From JBPOJN01 sp052033505 (GTDB taxonomy: Bacteria; UBA10199; JACPAL01; GCA-016699445), in NCBI GenBank assembly GCA_052033505.1, contig JBPOJN010000006.1:1-22474 (forward strand): 22,474 bases of DNA, read 5' to 3'. Shown piece after piece: positions 13,769 to 21,837 of the stretch (position 1 is the first letter of the stretch; each line of letters opens with the position of its first letter). A program made the position numbers and the translations under genes. The notes below the pieces were generated by a model. That model ran no database searches and was not told the DNA's origin. It saw only the letters and a list, made by a program, of their open reading frames with translations.

Positions 13769-15694
13769 TCAGCGTATCAGAGAACAACCACCAGAGCTAC
13801 CCGCAGATGCGGAGCCTCCTCCACCGCCATTGTCACCGGAACCAACAGCGGGCTCATCGTCATCGGTGATTGTTAAAGTAGCTGTGGTCGAGGAGCCGAG
13901 CGTCACACCTGCGGAAGGATTGCTCAGGGTCAGGGTCAGAGTCTCATCGGCCTCGTCTTCTGTGTCATTGACGACTTGTATTTCAACGGTTTTAGACGTT
14001 TCTCCATCGGCAAAAACAAGAGTTTGGGATAGAGCCGAGTAATCGCTTCCCGCAAGAGCAGAGCCATCAGCAGTCGAGAGATCGACAGTCACTTCTCCGA
14101 AACTACCGCACTCACGTTGTACAGTCACTTGGATCACGCCCGATGTTTCGGCACCTGTGGCTGTATCTGAAGACAGAGAGATCATTCCCAAATCTTCGTT
14201 TCTCTCCGCAGCAAAAGCTGCTGAAAACTCAGAGGTGTACTGTGCGTTTGATATTGGCGGCATTGCCACCCTTGTAGCCGTTGCTGTCATCACTTCCCCT
14301 AAAGCAATAGCAGGCGAAGCCACAGGCAGCGAAAATGACGCCAGTCCGTTCGTATCTGTGGTCACATTCACAGTTCCTAAAAACACTTCGCCCTCTCCAA
14401 ACCCTAAAGGATCTGCGGAAGTACTTTTGAAAATTTCTATATCGTAGGCCAAAGCAAGAGGAGCAGTTTCAAGCACTCCTTGAATGACAGCATCACCACA
14501 ACCATTGGTGACTGCCGACGTAATCACGGGATAGTTTTGATCGTCTTGATCTGCATCTGAAGGATCATTAAGAGTGACATCATCTGCATTAATATCGATC
14601 CCGAGACCGCCATTGCTATAAATTAAATTTTGAGTCGCAATAATAGTCGACGTGCTATCTGCTTCAATACCATCGCCTTCATTCAGAGCGATCACATTAC
14701 GGCTAACAAAGGTATCGCCGCAGAAGTTACAGCTAACACCCGCCCCTTGATTGCCTATGATGTAGTTTCTACCAGACAAATCTGCGCCTCCCACTTCATT
14801 AAATGCCGAAGTGAGAGTGATTCCATTACCTTGGTTGGGCAAAATATTATCGTTGAGGTCGACACCAATACGATTGGCTAAAAAATAATTCTCTTCAGAA
14901 TCAACACTAGAAATAAGAATTCCATCTCCAGCATTACCAGAAATAACATTACCAAGTCCCTCTGCCGTATTTCCAATGTAGTTAAGATTGCTTGTAAATG
15001 CGATTTCAATACCTGCAGTCGTATTCGGTAAGGCCACTGTTCCAGAACGGTCGACCCCTATAAAGTTCGCATAGACGTGGTTATTATCACCACCGGTGAA
15101 TCTAATCCCAACTTGATTCCCAGAAATAACATTTCCTTGCAAATCTGTTCCATCGTAACCACCAATAACATTACCCGCACCACCAACGCGAATACCTTCA
15201 GCATTTCCTGCAGCAGCAGTGCCATCACTATCAGTGCCAATATAACAACCAAACACTGAGCTGCTAAAACCAAACATGAAAATCCCTGACTCCGAAAAGT
15301 TTTGGATGACGAACCCTCTCAGAAGAGCACCTGAACCCAGTTGAAAGCCACGAGCCAAAGAATTTTGCCCATCAAGAACGATCAACGGCTTTCCTGTAAA
15401 ACCAGGCTGAGTTTCACCGCGAATGCTGATAGTGGTGGCCACGGGAAGTAATGTTGCAAGAGAGATAACAAACGGAGCTGGGCCTGTCAGATTAAACTGA
15501 ATCTCATCACCTGCATTTCCCTCTTCCAGAGCCGCACGCAAGGTACAGACAGCCGTAGAGGTGGCACAAATATCGTCGCCAATATTTGCATCGGACTCAT
15601 CCCCTGTATCATTGACAGTAAGGACCGCCGCCGAGAGCGTCAGTGGGAAGAGAAAAGCCATCAAAAGGCTTAAAAAAAGTTTTCTGAAATTCAT
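13769..15694 (-). CDS. Secreted CSLREA/parallel beta-helix protein with Calx-beta domain
   Basis: A 641-residue exported protein. It has a signal peptide at 1-22 (MNFRKLFLSLL...LSAA), then VCTLRAALEEGNA at about 49-61, a variant of the CSLREA motif found at the start of such surface proteins. Right-handed parallel beta-helix repeats follow (about 70-370), with recurring IGTDSDGT, IGVDRSGT, NVISGN and NGIT units. After a beta-rich linker, a Calx-beta domain spans about 500-610 (AGSDYSALSQTLVFADGE, TLTITDDDEP). The end is a Gly/Ser-rich tail finishing GGCSLIR. GGAGGT sits 4 nt before the ATG. Such proteins are usually surface or extracellular, often adhesive; the ligand is unknown. Why it is followed directly by a carbonic anhydrase gene is unclear. 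Confidence 0.85.
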   Translation of the reverse strand: MNFRKLFLSLLMAFLFPLTLSAAVLTVNDTGDESDANIGDDICATSTAVCTLRAALEEGNAGDEIQFNLTGPAPFVISLATLLPVATTISIRGETQPGFTGKPLIVLDGQNSLARGFQLGSGALLRGFVIQNFSESGIFMFGFSSSVFGCYIGTDSDGTAAAGNAEGIRVGGAGNVIGGYDGTDLQGNVISGNQVGIRFTGGDNNHVYANFIGVDRSGTVALPNTTAGIEIAFTSNLNYIGNTAEGLGNVISGNAGDGILISSVDSEENYFLANRIGVDLNDNILPNQGNGITLTSAFNEVGGADLSGRNYIIGNQGAGVSCNFCGDTFVSRNVIALNEGDGIEADSTSTIIATQNLIYSNGGLGIDINADDVTLNDPSDADQDDQNYPVITSAVTNGCGDAVIQGVLETAPLALAYDIEIFKSTSADPLGFGEGEVFLGTVNVTTDTNGLASFSLPVASPAIALGEVMTATATRVAMPPISNAQYTSEFSAAFAAERNEDLGMISLSSDTATGAETSGVIQVTVQRECGSFGEVTVDLSTADGSALAGSDYSALSQTLVFADGETSKTVEIQVVNDTEDEADETLTLTLSNPSAGVTLGSSTTATLTITDDDEPAVGSGDNGGGGGSASAGSSGGCSLIR

Positions 15695-15796
15695 ACGTAC
15701 CTCCGCTATTGAAAATGTTCTTTTATGAGACAGACGCCCGCTCTAGAACGGTTCTTTTGTCACTTCAATAGCTAATTGAATTTTAAAGCATATTTT

Positions 15797-15817
15797 TGCA
15801 ATTGACAATTATTTGCA
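15797..15817 (+). promoter_or_regulatory. Putative Fur/Zur-family operator over the -35 box of the zinc operon
   Basis: A 21-bp imperfect palindrome with arms TGCAA (15797-15801) and TTGCA (15813-15817); 7 of 10 symmetric positions pair. By hand it matches 14 of 21 positions of the classical Fur box. It contains TTGACA at 15802-15807, a likely -35 element, so binding of a Fur-family repressor would block the promoter. The genes downstream (lipoprotein, outer-membrane protein, znuACB) make Zur the expected regulator. No good -10 hexamer is evident at 17 bp (ATAACG at 15825-15830). Confidence 0.45.
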
Positions 15818-15863
15818 TTTAGAAATAACGAAGGGGCTCAGGTCTATCCAAGGGAGATTCTTT

Positions 15864-16595
15864 ATGAAAAAAATCATCGTTTGCGCTTTGCTATTGGCCG
15901 CCGGATGCGATTCCGCTCCTTCGGCCAACGATTCGGGTTCAGGCACGGCGGCCTTGTCGCTTGAGCTGGAAGAGCTGTCGCCGGGAGAAAACTACATTTC
16001 CGGAGACGGCGTCCTGTTGAATTTTTCGACCTTCGCCCTCGCCTTTCAAGGGATCTCCCTCGGCGGTGAAAACGTGACGGCCGATTTTACGGCGGATTTT
16101 TTCGACGAAGAAGCCGTCGACGTGGTGGAGATCGAAGACGTCCCCACGGGAGAATACGAAGAGGTGCGGCTCACGTTGGGCACGGCGGCCGGACTTTCGG
16201 GGGCGGCGGTGTTGGCCGTCAAGCGGGCGGCGACCGGCGACGGCGTCACTTCGAGCCTCAATGGGCTATCGGCCCTGATCGTGGGCCAAGGCATCAACGG
16301 CAGCGCCACGTGCGATGTGCGCGTGGAATTGATCTCCAGCGGCGTCTTGAACGTCCCGGGAGAGGAAGCATCCCATGTGGCGGTGGAAGCGGGCGAGGAA
16401 GCAGAAATCCTGGTCGTCGCATATCCCAACAAAGTGTTTGAAGGTGTTTCCCTTTCGCCGCTCTGTGTGGACGGAGCCGATGTGGTTATTTCGGAAACTT
16501 TGCACCCTTCCCATGCGGCCGCGATCCTGGACAATCTCATCAGTAACGATACTTTCGCCTTAGGCAGCACCGAAGGACACACCCACAGTCATTAA
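15864..16595 (+). CDS. Putative periplasmic lipoprotein of the zinc operon, His-tailed
   Basis: A 243-residue lipoprotein. The start at 15864 has GGGAG at 15852-15856; an upstream TTG in the same frame is less likely. MKKIIVCALLLAAGC is a short signal with a lipobox and Cys15. The mature protein is acidic and beta-rich (GDGVLLNFSTFALAFQGISL; IEDVPTGEYEEVRLTLG), in the style of DUF4382-like carbohydrate-fold or metal-handling lipoproteins, though I cannot name the family. Two further cysteines (near 153 and 203) could form a disulphide. The C-terminus, EGHTHSH, offers three histidines for metal binding. Being first in an operon with an outer-membrane protein and ZnuACB, it probably helps capture or pass on zinc in the periplasm or at the outer membrane; that role is inference. 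Confidence 0.75.
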   Translation: MKKIIVCALLLAAGCDSAPSANDSGSGTAALSLELEELSPGENYISGDGVLLNFSTFALAFQGISLGGENVTADFTADFFDEEAVDVVEIEDVPTGEYEEVRLTLGTAAGLSGAAVLAVKRAATGDGVTSSLNGLSALIVGQGINGSATCDVRVELISSGVLNVPGEEASHVAVEAGEEAEILVVAYPNKVFEGVSLSPLCVDGADVVISETLHPSHAAAILDNLISNDTFALGSTEGHTHSH

Positions 16596-16604
16596 GGAAA
16601 CTTT

Positions 16605-17705
16605 ATGAAAAGACTTCTTCTCGCACTTCTGCTTCTTTTTTCTTTTTCCCGTCCTTCGGAGGCGGAAGAGGCCGCCCAAGAGCCCTCCACGCGCGCGCTT
16701 GGACCTTTCCGGTATTCCGCGCCGCGATCAGGCGTTGCGAACCTACTACCGGATATCAGTCTGATTGGAAGCTTCGTGGGCGGATGGTTTTCCACCGAGC
16801 CTTCCGGCGGAACCGGCCACGACCCGGCACGCACCGGCTTCACACTGCAGGAGATCGAGGTGGCGTTTCAGTCGGTGATCGATCCTTATTTCCGCGGCGA
16901 TGTGTTTCTGTCTTTTCATGAAGAGGGCGTCGAGCTGGAAGAGGGTTACTTCACGACGCTTGGATTCGTGAAGGGTCTGCAAATCCGGGGCGGAAAAATG
17001 TTTCTGCCGGTCGGCCGCCAAAATCAAAAACATCTGCATGCTTGGGATTTCGCCGACAACATGCTGGTGACGAAGTATCTCCTGGGCCCCGAGTCTTTGA
17101 GCGAATTAGGTGTGGAAGTCTCTTATCTGCTGCCCACACCTTTTTTTCTGCAGGTCCAAGGCAGTTTTTCAAACGGCGACAACGACACGAGCTTCGGCGG
17201 CGGCCGCGTGGAAGATTTTCTGTACCAGGGCCGCGTCTCGACGAGCTTCGATTTGGGGCGCGACGTGACTTTGCTTGCGGGCGGCTCCGCCGCTTTCGGC
17301 TTCAACGACACCGGTCCCGGGAATTCCACTTTGATCTACGGAGGCGATGCCCTGATCAAATGGAAGCCCAGTTCCTACCGCAGCCTTTCTTGGCAATCCG
17401 AATATTTGGTTCGCAACTTCGAACTCCCCGGCAGTCATCAACACGACGGCGGGCTCTACACCTCCGTCGATTATCAATTCGCGAAACGCTGGCACGCGGC
17501 GCTTCGCTACGATCAGATGGGATTGCCGGAAGGTTTGATCCTGAAAGAATACCGCATCACCCCGGCCATGACTTTCTCCCCGACCGAATTCAGCCGGCTT
17601 CGCTTGCAGTACGAATACGATAAGGTGCGCACGAACGATCCGGTGCATGCGGTCTTTCTCCAAATGCAATTCAACATGGGACCTCATGGCGCGCATGCGT
17701 TTTAA
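16605..17705 (+). CDS. Outer-membrane beta-barrel protein of the zinc operon
   Basis: A 366-residue protein with a clear signal peptide (MKRLLLALLLLFSFSRPSEA, cleavage near 20) and a porin-like pattern of alternating hydrophobic/aromatic strands ending in Phe366, the usual recognition signal for barrel assembly. EIEVAFQSVIDPYFRGDVFL at about 84-103 is a typical early strand pair of this kind of barrel. The C-terminus GPHGAHAF carries two histidines; I recall similar His-containing ends in barrel proteins next to zinc transporters, but cannot verify that here. It follows the lipoprotein by 9 bp (AAGGAAA as ribosome binding site) and precedes znuA. The likely job is passage of zinc or a zinc complex across the outer membrane. 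No TonB box or plug domain is visible. Confidence 0.75.
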   Translation: MKRLLLALLLLFSFSRPSEAEEAAQEPSTRALGPFRYSAPRSGVANLLPDISLIGSFVGGWFSTEPSGGTGHDPARTGFTLQEIEVAFQSVIDPYFRGDVFLSFHEEGVELEEGYFTTLGFVKGLQIRGGKMFLPVGRQNQKHLHAWDFADNMLVTKYLLGPESLSELGVEVSYLLPTPFFLQVQGSFSNGDNDTSFGGGRVEDFLYQGRVSTSFDLGRDVTLLAGGSAAFGFNDTGPGNSTLIYGGDALIKWKPSSYRSLSWQSEYLVRNFELPGSHQHDGGLYTSVDYQFAKRWHAALRYDQMGLPEGLILKEYRITPAMTFSPTEFSRLRLQYEYDKVRTNDPVHAVFLQMQFNMGPHGAHAF

Positions 17706-17743
17706 GCCCTCACCCCAACCCTCTCCCCCGATGGGAGAGAGGG
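17706..17743. repeat. REP-like intergenic palindrome before znuA
   Basis: The gap between the barrel gene and znuA holds CCCTCACCCCAACCCTCTCCC (positions 17707-17727, given here as one motif slightly shortened in the family consensus CCCTCACCCCNACCCTC), then GGGAGAGAGGG at 17733-17743. CCCTCTCCC (17719-17727) pairs with GGGAGAG and GGG, with one unpaired A. It looks like the dispersed intergenic palindromes seen in many proteobacterial genomes. The following GGGAGA also provides the nearest ribosome binding site for znuA. Confidence 0.6.
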
Positions 17744-17756
17744 AGAAAGAAAGCTT

Positions 17757-18650
17757 ATGAAAAAATTATTTTTATTTTTATTTCTAATTTTTCCCGCGGC
17801 CGCCTCCGCGAAAATCAATATCGTCGCGACGCTGCCGGTCTTCGCCTCGCTCGCACGCGAAGTCGGGGGGGACCGCGTTGACGTCACGAGTCTCGCGCGG
17901 GGCAACCAAGATCCGCATTTCCTCGACGCCAAGCCGACCTTCGTCGTCGCCTTAAGCCATGCGGATGTCCTGCTTCACGGCGGACTCGACCTGGAAGTCG
18001 GATGGCTGCCCGTGTTGATCGCGCAGGCGCGCAATTCCAAAATTCTTCCTCACTCCCCGGGCAACGTCGATCTCTCGCAAGGTCTGGAAATTTTGGAAAT
18101 CCCCGAAGGACGCGTCGACCGCTCGATGGGCGACGTGCATCCCGCGGGCAACCCCCACACTTGGCTTCATCCGCGGAACGCGAAAATTATGGCAGCGGCC
18201 ATCGCCGAACGCCTCGCGACGATCGATCCCGCCGGAAAATCCGATTATGCGGCGCGGGCAAAGGATTTCCTGTCACGCTTGGATAAAAAAATCGTTTCCT
18301 GGGAAGATCAAGCGGCCGGACTGCGCGGCATGAAAGTGATTACCTATCATAAAAGTTTCACTTACTTCACGCACTGGCTGGGTCTCGAAGTCATGGATTA
18401 TATCGAACCCAAACCCGGCATCCCGCCCAGCTCCCGCCACGTCGATCACTTGCTCGACAAGATCCCGGGCCTGGGTGTTTCTCTCCTCTTAGTGGAAAGT
18501 TTCTACCCTAAAAAAGTCCCGGAATATATTTCCCAAAAAACCGGCGTCCCGTTTCAAATTCTCCCCACCGACACGGACGAGTTCGGGATCCGGTCCTACA
18601 CGGAACTTATCGATTTTCTAATTGCCCGTCTGTATACCGTTAAAAGATGA
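17757..18650 (+). CDS. znuA: Zinc ABC transporter substrate-binding protein
   Basis: A 297-residue periplasmic metal-binding protein of cluster A-I (ZnuA/TroA). The signal peptide is MKKLFLFLFLIFPAAASA (about 1-18). The metal ligands are H54 in DPHF, H134 in GNPHTWLHP, H198 in TYHKSF and an Asp at 272 or 274 in TDTDE. A third His at 198, where manganese-binding relatives usually carry Glu, argues for zinc. The long His-rich loop of E. coli ZnuA is absent; only a short GDVHPAGNPH segment remains. It delivers zinc to ZnuB. Its stop overlaps the znuC start by 4 bp. The ribosome binding site GGGAG is about 11 nt upstream, at the edge of the palindromic repeat. Confidence 0.92.
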   Translation: MKKLFLFLFLIFPAAASAKINIVATLPVFASLAREVGGDRVDVTSLARGNQDPHFLDAKPTFVVALSHADVLLHGGLDLEVGWLPVLIAQARNSKILPHSPGNVDLSQGLEILEIPEGRVDRSMGDVHPAGNPHTWLHPRNAKIMAAAIAERLATIDPAGKSDYAARAKDFLSRLDKKIVSWEDQAAGLRGMKVITYHKSFTYFTHWLGLEVMDYIEPKPGIPPSSRHVDHLLDKIPGLGVSLLLVESFYPKKVPEYISQKTGVPFQILPTDTDEFGIRSYTELIDFLIARLYTVKR

Positions 18651-19393
18651 CCTCTCTCCTAACACTGAACCGCCTCGAGATCGGCTATCCCGGCCTCCTC
18701 CTCTCGTCTCCATTGACCGCCGAGATTCCGGAGAACGTGCGCATCGGCGTGGTCGGAGCCAACGGCAGCGGCAAAAGCACGCTCATCAAGACTTTGGTGG
18801 GACTTAAAAAACCACGGGGCGGATCGTACTCATGGAAGGCCGGCACGACCTTCGGTTATGTTCCGCAGGAAAACCGCTTGGATCCGTTGTTTCCCTTGAA
18901 TGTCGAGGATCTCCTGAAAATGGGCGCCGCGGACTTGCCCCTTTTAGGCATGCCGGAAATGGTGGCCGCGGAAATTTCTGAAGTTTTGGAAGAAATGGAA
19001 ATGACGGCTTTACGCGGGACCTTGGTCCGGGATCTTTCGGGAGGCATGCGCCAACGGGCGCTCATCGCGCGCGCTTTGATGGGAAGACCAGCGGTCTTGG
19101 TATTGGACGAAGCCTATAATTTTCTGGACCACGCCTTCCGCCCCAAACTCCGCGCTATTTTCGAACGCCGTCGCGAGACTTCGGGTTTTTCGCTCCTGAT
19201 CGTCGAGCATGATTTGAATCTACTCTTCCGGCAATTGGACGAACGCACGGACTGGGCGATTCTTTTGGGGCGGGAAAAAACCTTGATCGGACGCTTGCCG
19301 GAGATCGTGACGGAAAAGTCCTTAAGCGCTGTGTACGGCACGGAAGTTCATCTGCATAAGGAGAACGGTGAAACTCAAGCTCATATACTATAG
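18647..19393 (+). CDS. znuC: Zinc ABC transporter ATP-binding protein
   Basis: A 248-residue ABC ATPase with all motifs in order: Walker A GANGSGKST at 37-45, Q-loop Q74 in YVPQE, signature LSGGM at 130-134, Walker B VLVLDE at 150-155 with catalytic E155, and switch H188 in VEHDL. The residue after the Walker B glutamate is Ala instead of the usual Pro (DEAYNFLDH), a mild deviation that should not prevent activity. It powers zinc import with ZnuB. The ATG overlaps the znuA stop, and its own 3' end overlaps znuB by 26 bp, so the three are translationally linked. Confidence 0.93.
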   Translation: MTSLLTLNRLEIGYPGLLLSSPLTAEIPENVRIGVVGANGSGKSTLIKTLVGLKKPRGGSYSWKAGTTFGYVPQENRLDPLFPLNVEDLLKMGAADLPLLGMPEMVAAEISEVLEEMEMTALRGTLVRDLSGGMRQRALIARALMGRPAVLVLDEAYNFLDHAFRPKLRAIFERRRETSGFSLLIVEHDLNLLFRQLDERTDWAILLGREKTLIGRLPEIVTEKSLSAVYGTEVHLHKENGETQAHIL

Positions 19394-20324
19394 CCTTTTA
19401 ACGATCGTTCTCGCGGGGCTTGGCGTGTTGTTGCGCCCGTCCGAAGCGGCGCATTTTTTGGAGGATTGGGTCCTCTGGTACGAGCCCGTGCTGGCGGGTT
19501 TGATCTGCGGACTGCTCTCGGCCCTCCTCGGTGTCTACATGCTGATGAACCGCATCGTGTTCATCAGTCTCGCGATTTCCCAGGGCGCGGGTGTCGGGAT
19601 TTTTGCGGCTTATGCGTTCGCGGGTCTGGCGGGCGTCTCTTTGGGGGATTCCCCGTGGGCCCTGGGAGCCGGATTCTCGGCGGCCATGCTCACCGCCGCG
19701 CTTTTCTCCCTGGGACGGAAATCCCGGCACGCAACCGATGAAAGCCTGATCGGACTGATCTACGCGGGCGCTTCGGGCCTGATCTTACTGATCGGCGACC
19801 GCATCAGCGAAGGCCGGCACGACATCGACAATCTCCTGTTCGGCAATGCGGTCGCGGTGACGGGCGGACAACTTTCGATTTTGGCGGCGGTCGCACTCCT
19901 CGTGGGCGCGATTCATTTTATTTTCCGGCGAAAACTTCTCTATGTTTCCGCCGATCCTTCCTTTCTCGCGACGCGCGGCGTGGCCGTACGGCGGTGGCGC
20001 CTTCTGCTTTTTTCCACGCTGACGTTGGGGATCACGATCGCTCTGCGGACCTTGGGCGTGCTGCCGACGTTCGCATTGATGGTGATTCCTCCGTGGCTCG
20101 CGCTCCGAGCGTCCCTGGGACTTCGGGAAACATTCGCGCTTTCCTTGTTTCTGGGGATCGTCATCCCGCCGATGGGCTATTTCGCATCGTTTCTTTTCGC
20201 GCTGCCGACCGGCGCTGCGATGATCGGGATGGGGATTCTTTACGCTCTGAGCGGGATTTTTCTGGAAAGCGTTCTGCGGATTCTTTCCAAACCTTCGCGG
20301 ATGTTTTCGACCGAAGTCGCATAA
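19368..20324 (+). CDS. znuB: Zinc ABC transporter permease
   Basis: A 318-residue ABC-3 family permease with about eight or nine hydrophobic helices: an N-terminal segment (about 6-22), LAGLICGLLSALLGVYMLM near 44-62, and later AALLSLGRKS..LIGLIYAGASG and TLGVLPTFALMVIPPWLAL regions typical of ZnuB/MntB proteins. It forms the inner-membrane channel for zinc. It starts at GTG (19368) with AAGGAG at 19358-19363. Its last 85 bp overlap, tail to tail, the aminotransferase gene on the other strand, so no terminator lies between them. Confidence 0.92.
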   Translation: MKLKLIYYSLLTIVLAGLGVLLRPSEAAHFLEDWVLWYEPVLAGLICGLLSALLGVYMLMNRIVFISLAISQGAGVGIFAAYAFAGLAGVSLGDSPWALGAGFSAAMLTAALFSLGRKSRHATDESLIGLIYAGASGLILLIGDRISEGRHDIDNLLFGNAVAVTGGQLSILAAVALLVGAIHFIFRRKLLYVSADPSFLATRGVAVRRWRLLLFSTLTLGITIALRTLGVLPTFALMVIPPWLALRASLGLRETFALSLFLGIVIPPMGYFASFLFALPTGAAMIGMGILYALSGIFLESVLRILSKPSRMFSTEVA

Positions 20325-21412
20325 GAAAAACGCACGAAACCTTCTCCCGCCGACCCGAAATCAATGCCGGGCGTGACACCGACGTCGGTGGCGCGCAGGA
20401 GATCCATCGCGAATTTATAGGAATCCTTGGTAATTTTTTTCGCGTTCGCGAACACGTAAAAAGCCCCCGTCGGTTCGACCGCGACGGTAAATCCTAGGTC
20501 GCGCACGCCTTGGAGCATGACACGCCGTCTCTCGTCGAAGATCGAGCGGATTTTTTCCAGCTCCGGCAATCCTTCGCGCAAGGCCACGACTCCGGCCTTT
20601 TGAACGAAGGGATTCGCGGAGATGTAGAAATTTTGATGCAGCGTCTTAAGCGTCGGAATGAAAGACTTCGGAGCGATCACGTACCCCAAGCGGTATCCCG
20701 TCATCGCGAACGACTTCGAAAATCCGTTCAAGACGAACGCGCGGTCGGTGAATTCCAGGATCGAACGCTCGCGGCCTTCCCCCGTTTCATAGACCAATTC
20801 GTGGTAAATCTCGTCCGAGACGATCCATCGGTTTTTTCCCGCGAGATCCGCGATTTCCGCCATGGTCTTAGGCGGCGTGACGGTGCCGGACGGATTCGCC
20901 GGAGAATTCAGGAAAATCGCACGTGTTTTCGGAGTGATTTTTTTACGGACGTCTTTAGGCCGGTATTGAAATCCATCCTCTTCAAAAGCACGCACGTAGT
21001 TCGGCTTCCCCCGCAAAAAAGAAATGAACGACGGATAGCAGGGATAATGCGGATTCGGCAGAATCACGTCGTCGCCGGGGTTCAAGATCGCGGAAAATGT
21101 GAGCAGTAGAGCCGGAGACGTCCCTCCCGTCACCAGGACCTGATCCGGATCGACCGTCACCCGATACTTTTTCCGATAATAATTCGCGATCTCTTCACGC
21201 AATTCCGGCAGCCCTTGGCTCGGGGAATATTTAATGAAATCCTGGTCGAGCGCCTCCATGCAGGCCCGTTTCACGCAGGCAGGCGGCGACAGATCCGGCT
21301 CTCCCAAGGAAAAAGAAATCACCGGCCGCCCTTGCGCGCGGCGTCTCTCCAGCTCTTCCATGATATCCATGGCGAGGAAGGATTTGATTTTTCCGATGTG
21401 TTTGGGGACCAT
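20240..21412 (-). CDS. Class I/II PLP-dependent aminotransferase
   Basis: A 390-residue fold-type I aminotransferase of the aspartate-aminotransferase superfamily. Recognisable elements are SFSLGEPDLSPP (about 33-44), YSPSQGLPELREEIA (62-76), the NPSG loop with N173, D200 and Y203 in SDEIYHELVY, the PLP lysine K233 in FSKSFAMTGYRLGY, and a C-terminal FVRFSYA arginine that would bind the substrate carboxylate. It transfers amino groups between amino and keto acids in the cytoplasm; the substrate cannot be told from sequence alone. The ATG at 21412 lies 14 nt after the vapC stop and has no clear ribosome binding site, so it is probably read from the vapBC transcript by coupling. Confidence 0.88.
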   Translation of the reverse strand: MVPKHIGKIKSFLAMDIMEELERRRAQGRPVISFSLGEPDLSPPACVKRACMEALDQDFIKYSPSQGLPELREEIANYYRKKYRVTVDPDQVLVTGGTSPALLLTFSAILNPGDDVILPNPHYPCYPSFISFLRGKPNYVRAFEEDGFQYRPKDVRKKITPKTRAIFLNSPANPSGTVTPPKTMAEIADLAGKNRWIVSDEIYHELVYETGEGRERSILEFTDRAFVLNGFSKSFAMTGYRLGYVIAPKSFIPTLKTLHQNFYISANPFVQKAGVVALREGLPELEKIRSIFDERRRVMLQGVRDLGFTVAVEPTGAFYVFANAKKITKDSYKFAMDLLRATDVGVTPGIDFGSAGEGFVRFSYATSVENIREGLERIRRTLSRKIPLRA

Positions 21413-21426
21413 GCGTGACAGTGCGT

Positions 21427-21837
21427 TTATGAATCTAAAGACATAAGCTTAAATTCTTTTATCTTTTTAATCTCCTCAAAATCGCGTCGATTGCAAGTGA
21501 TCACGACCGCCCCGATAGACCGAGCCGAAAGAGCGATCAGCACGTCGAAATGAAGATCCCTTACTTTATCCGCAGAATAACCCTTCTGGCGCGAAAGTTT
21601 TGCGAGAATGCTTCCGGATTCGAGCCATACGGACTCTGAAGGCGTCACAATCGGGAAATGATGAGCCAACTCATCGATCGCGGATCGCTCGTGGGCTTCC
21701 CGGCACCCACGATAAAGCTCGGATAAAACCACGGCAGAGTTCCGTATCAAAAACGCCCCGGACTGCAGCTCGCGTTTGAACGAACCTTTTCGAAAATGCT
21801 CCAAATAGACCGAAGTATCGACGACCGCCAAACTCAC
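21427..21837 (-). CDS. vapC: VapC-type PIN-domain toxin
   Basis: A 136-residue PIN-domain ribonuclease with the acidic active site in the expected order: D7 in VVDTSVYLE, E40 in VVLSELYRG, D98 in HFDVLIALSA and D119 in NRRDFEEI. The length is typical for VapC toxins, which cut RNA (often tRNA or rRNA) when freed from their antitoxin. The ATG overlaps the stop of the antitoxin gene by 4 bp, the classic toxin-antitoxin layout. Downstream, the aminotransferase begins 14 nt after the stop. Confidence 0.9.
   Translation of the reverse strand: MSLAVVDTSVYLEHFRKGSFKRELQSGAFLIRNSAVVLSELYRGCREAHERSAIDELAHHFPIVTPSESVWLESGSILAKLSRQKGYSADKVRDLHFDVLIALSARSIGAVVITCNRRDFEEIKKIKEFKLMSLDS

Noticed and set aside
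20510..21109. A 199-codon plus-strand frame antisense to the aminotransferase
   Set aside because: Arg-rich composition, no ribosome binding site, and the opposite strand carries all aminotransferase motifs.
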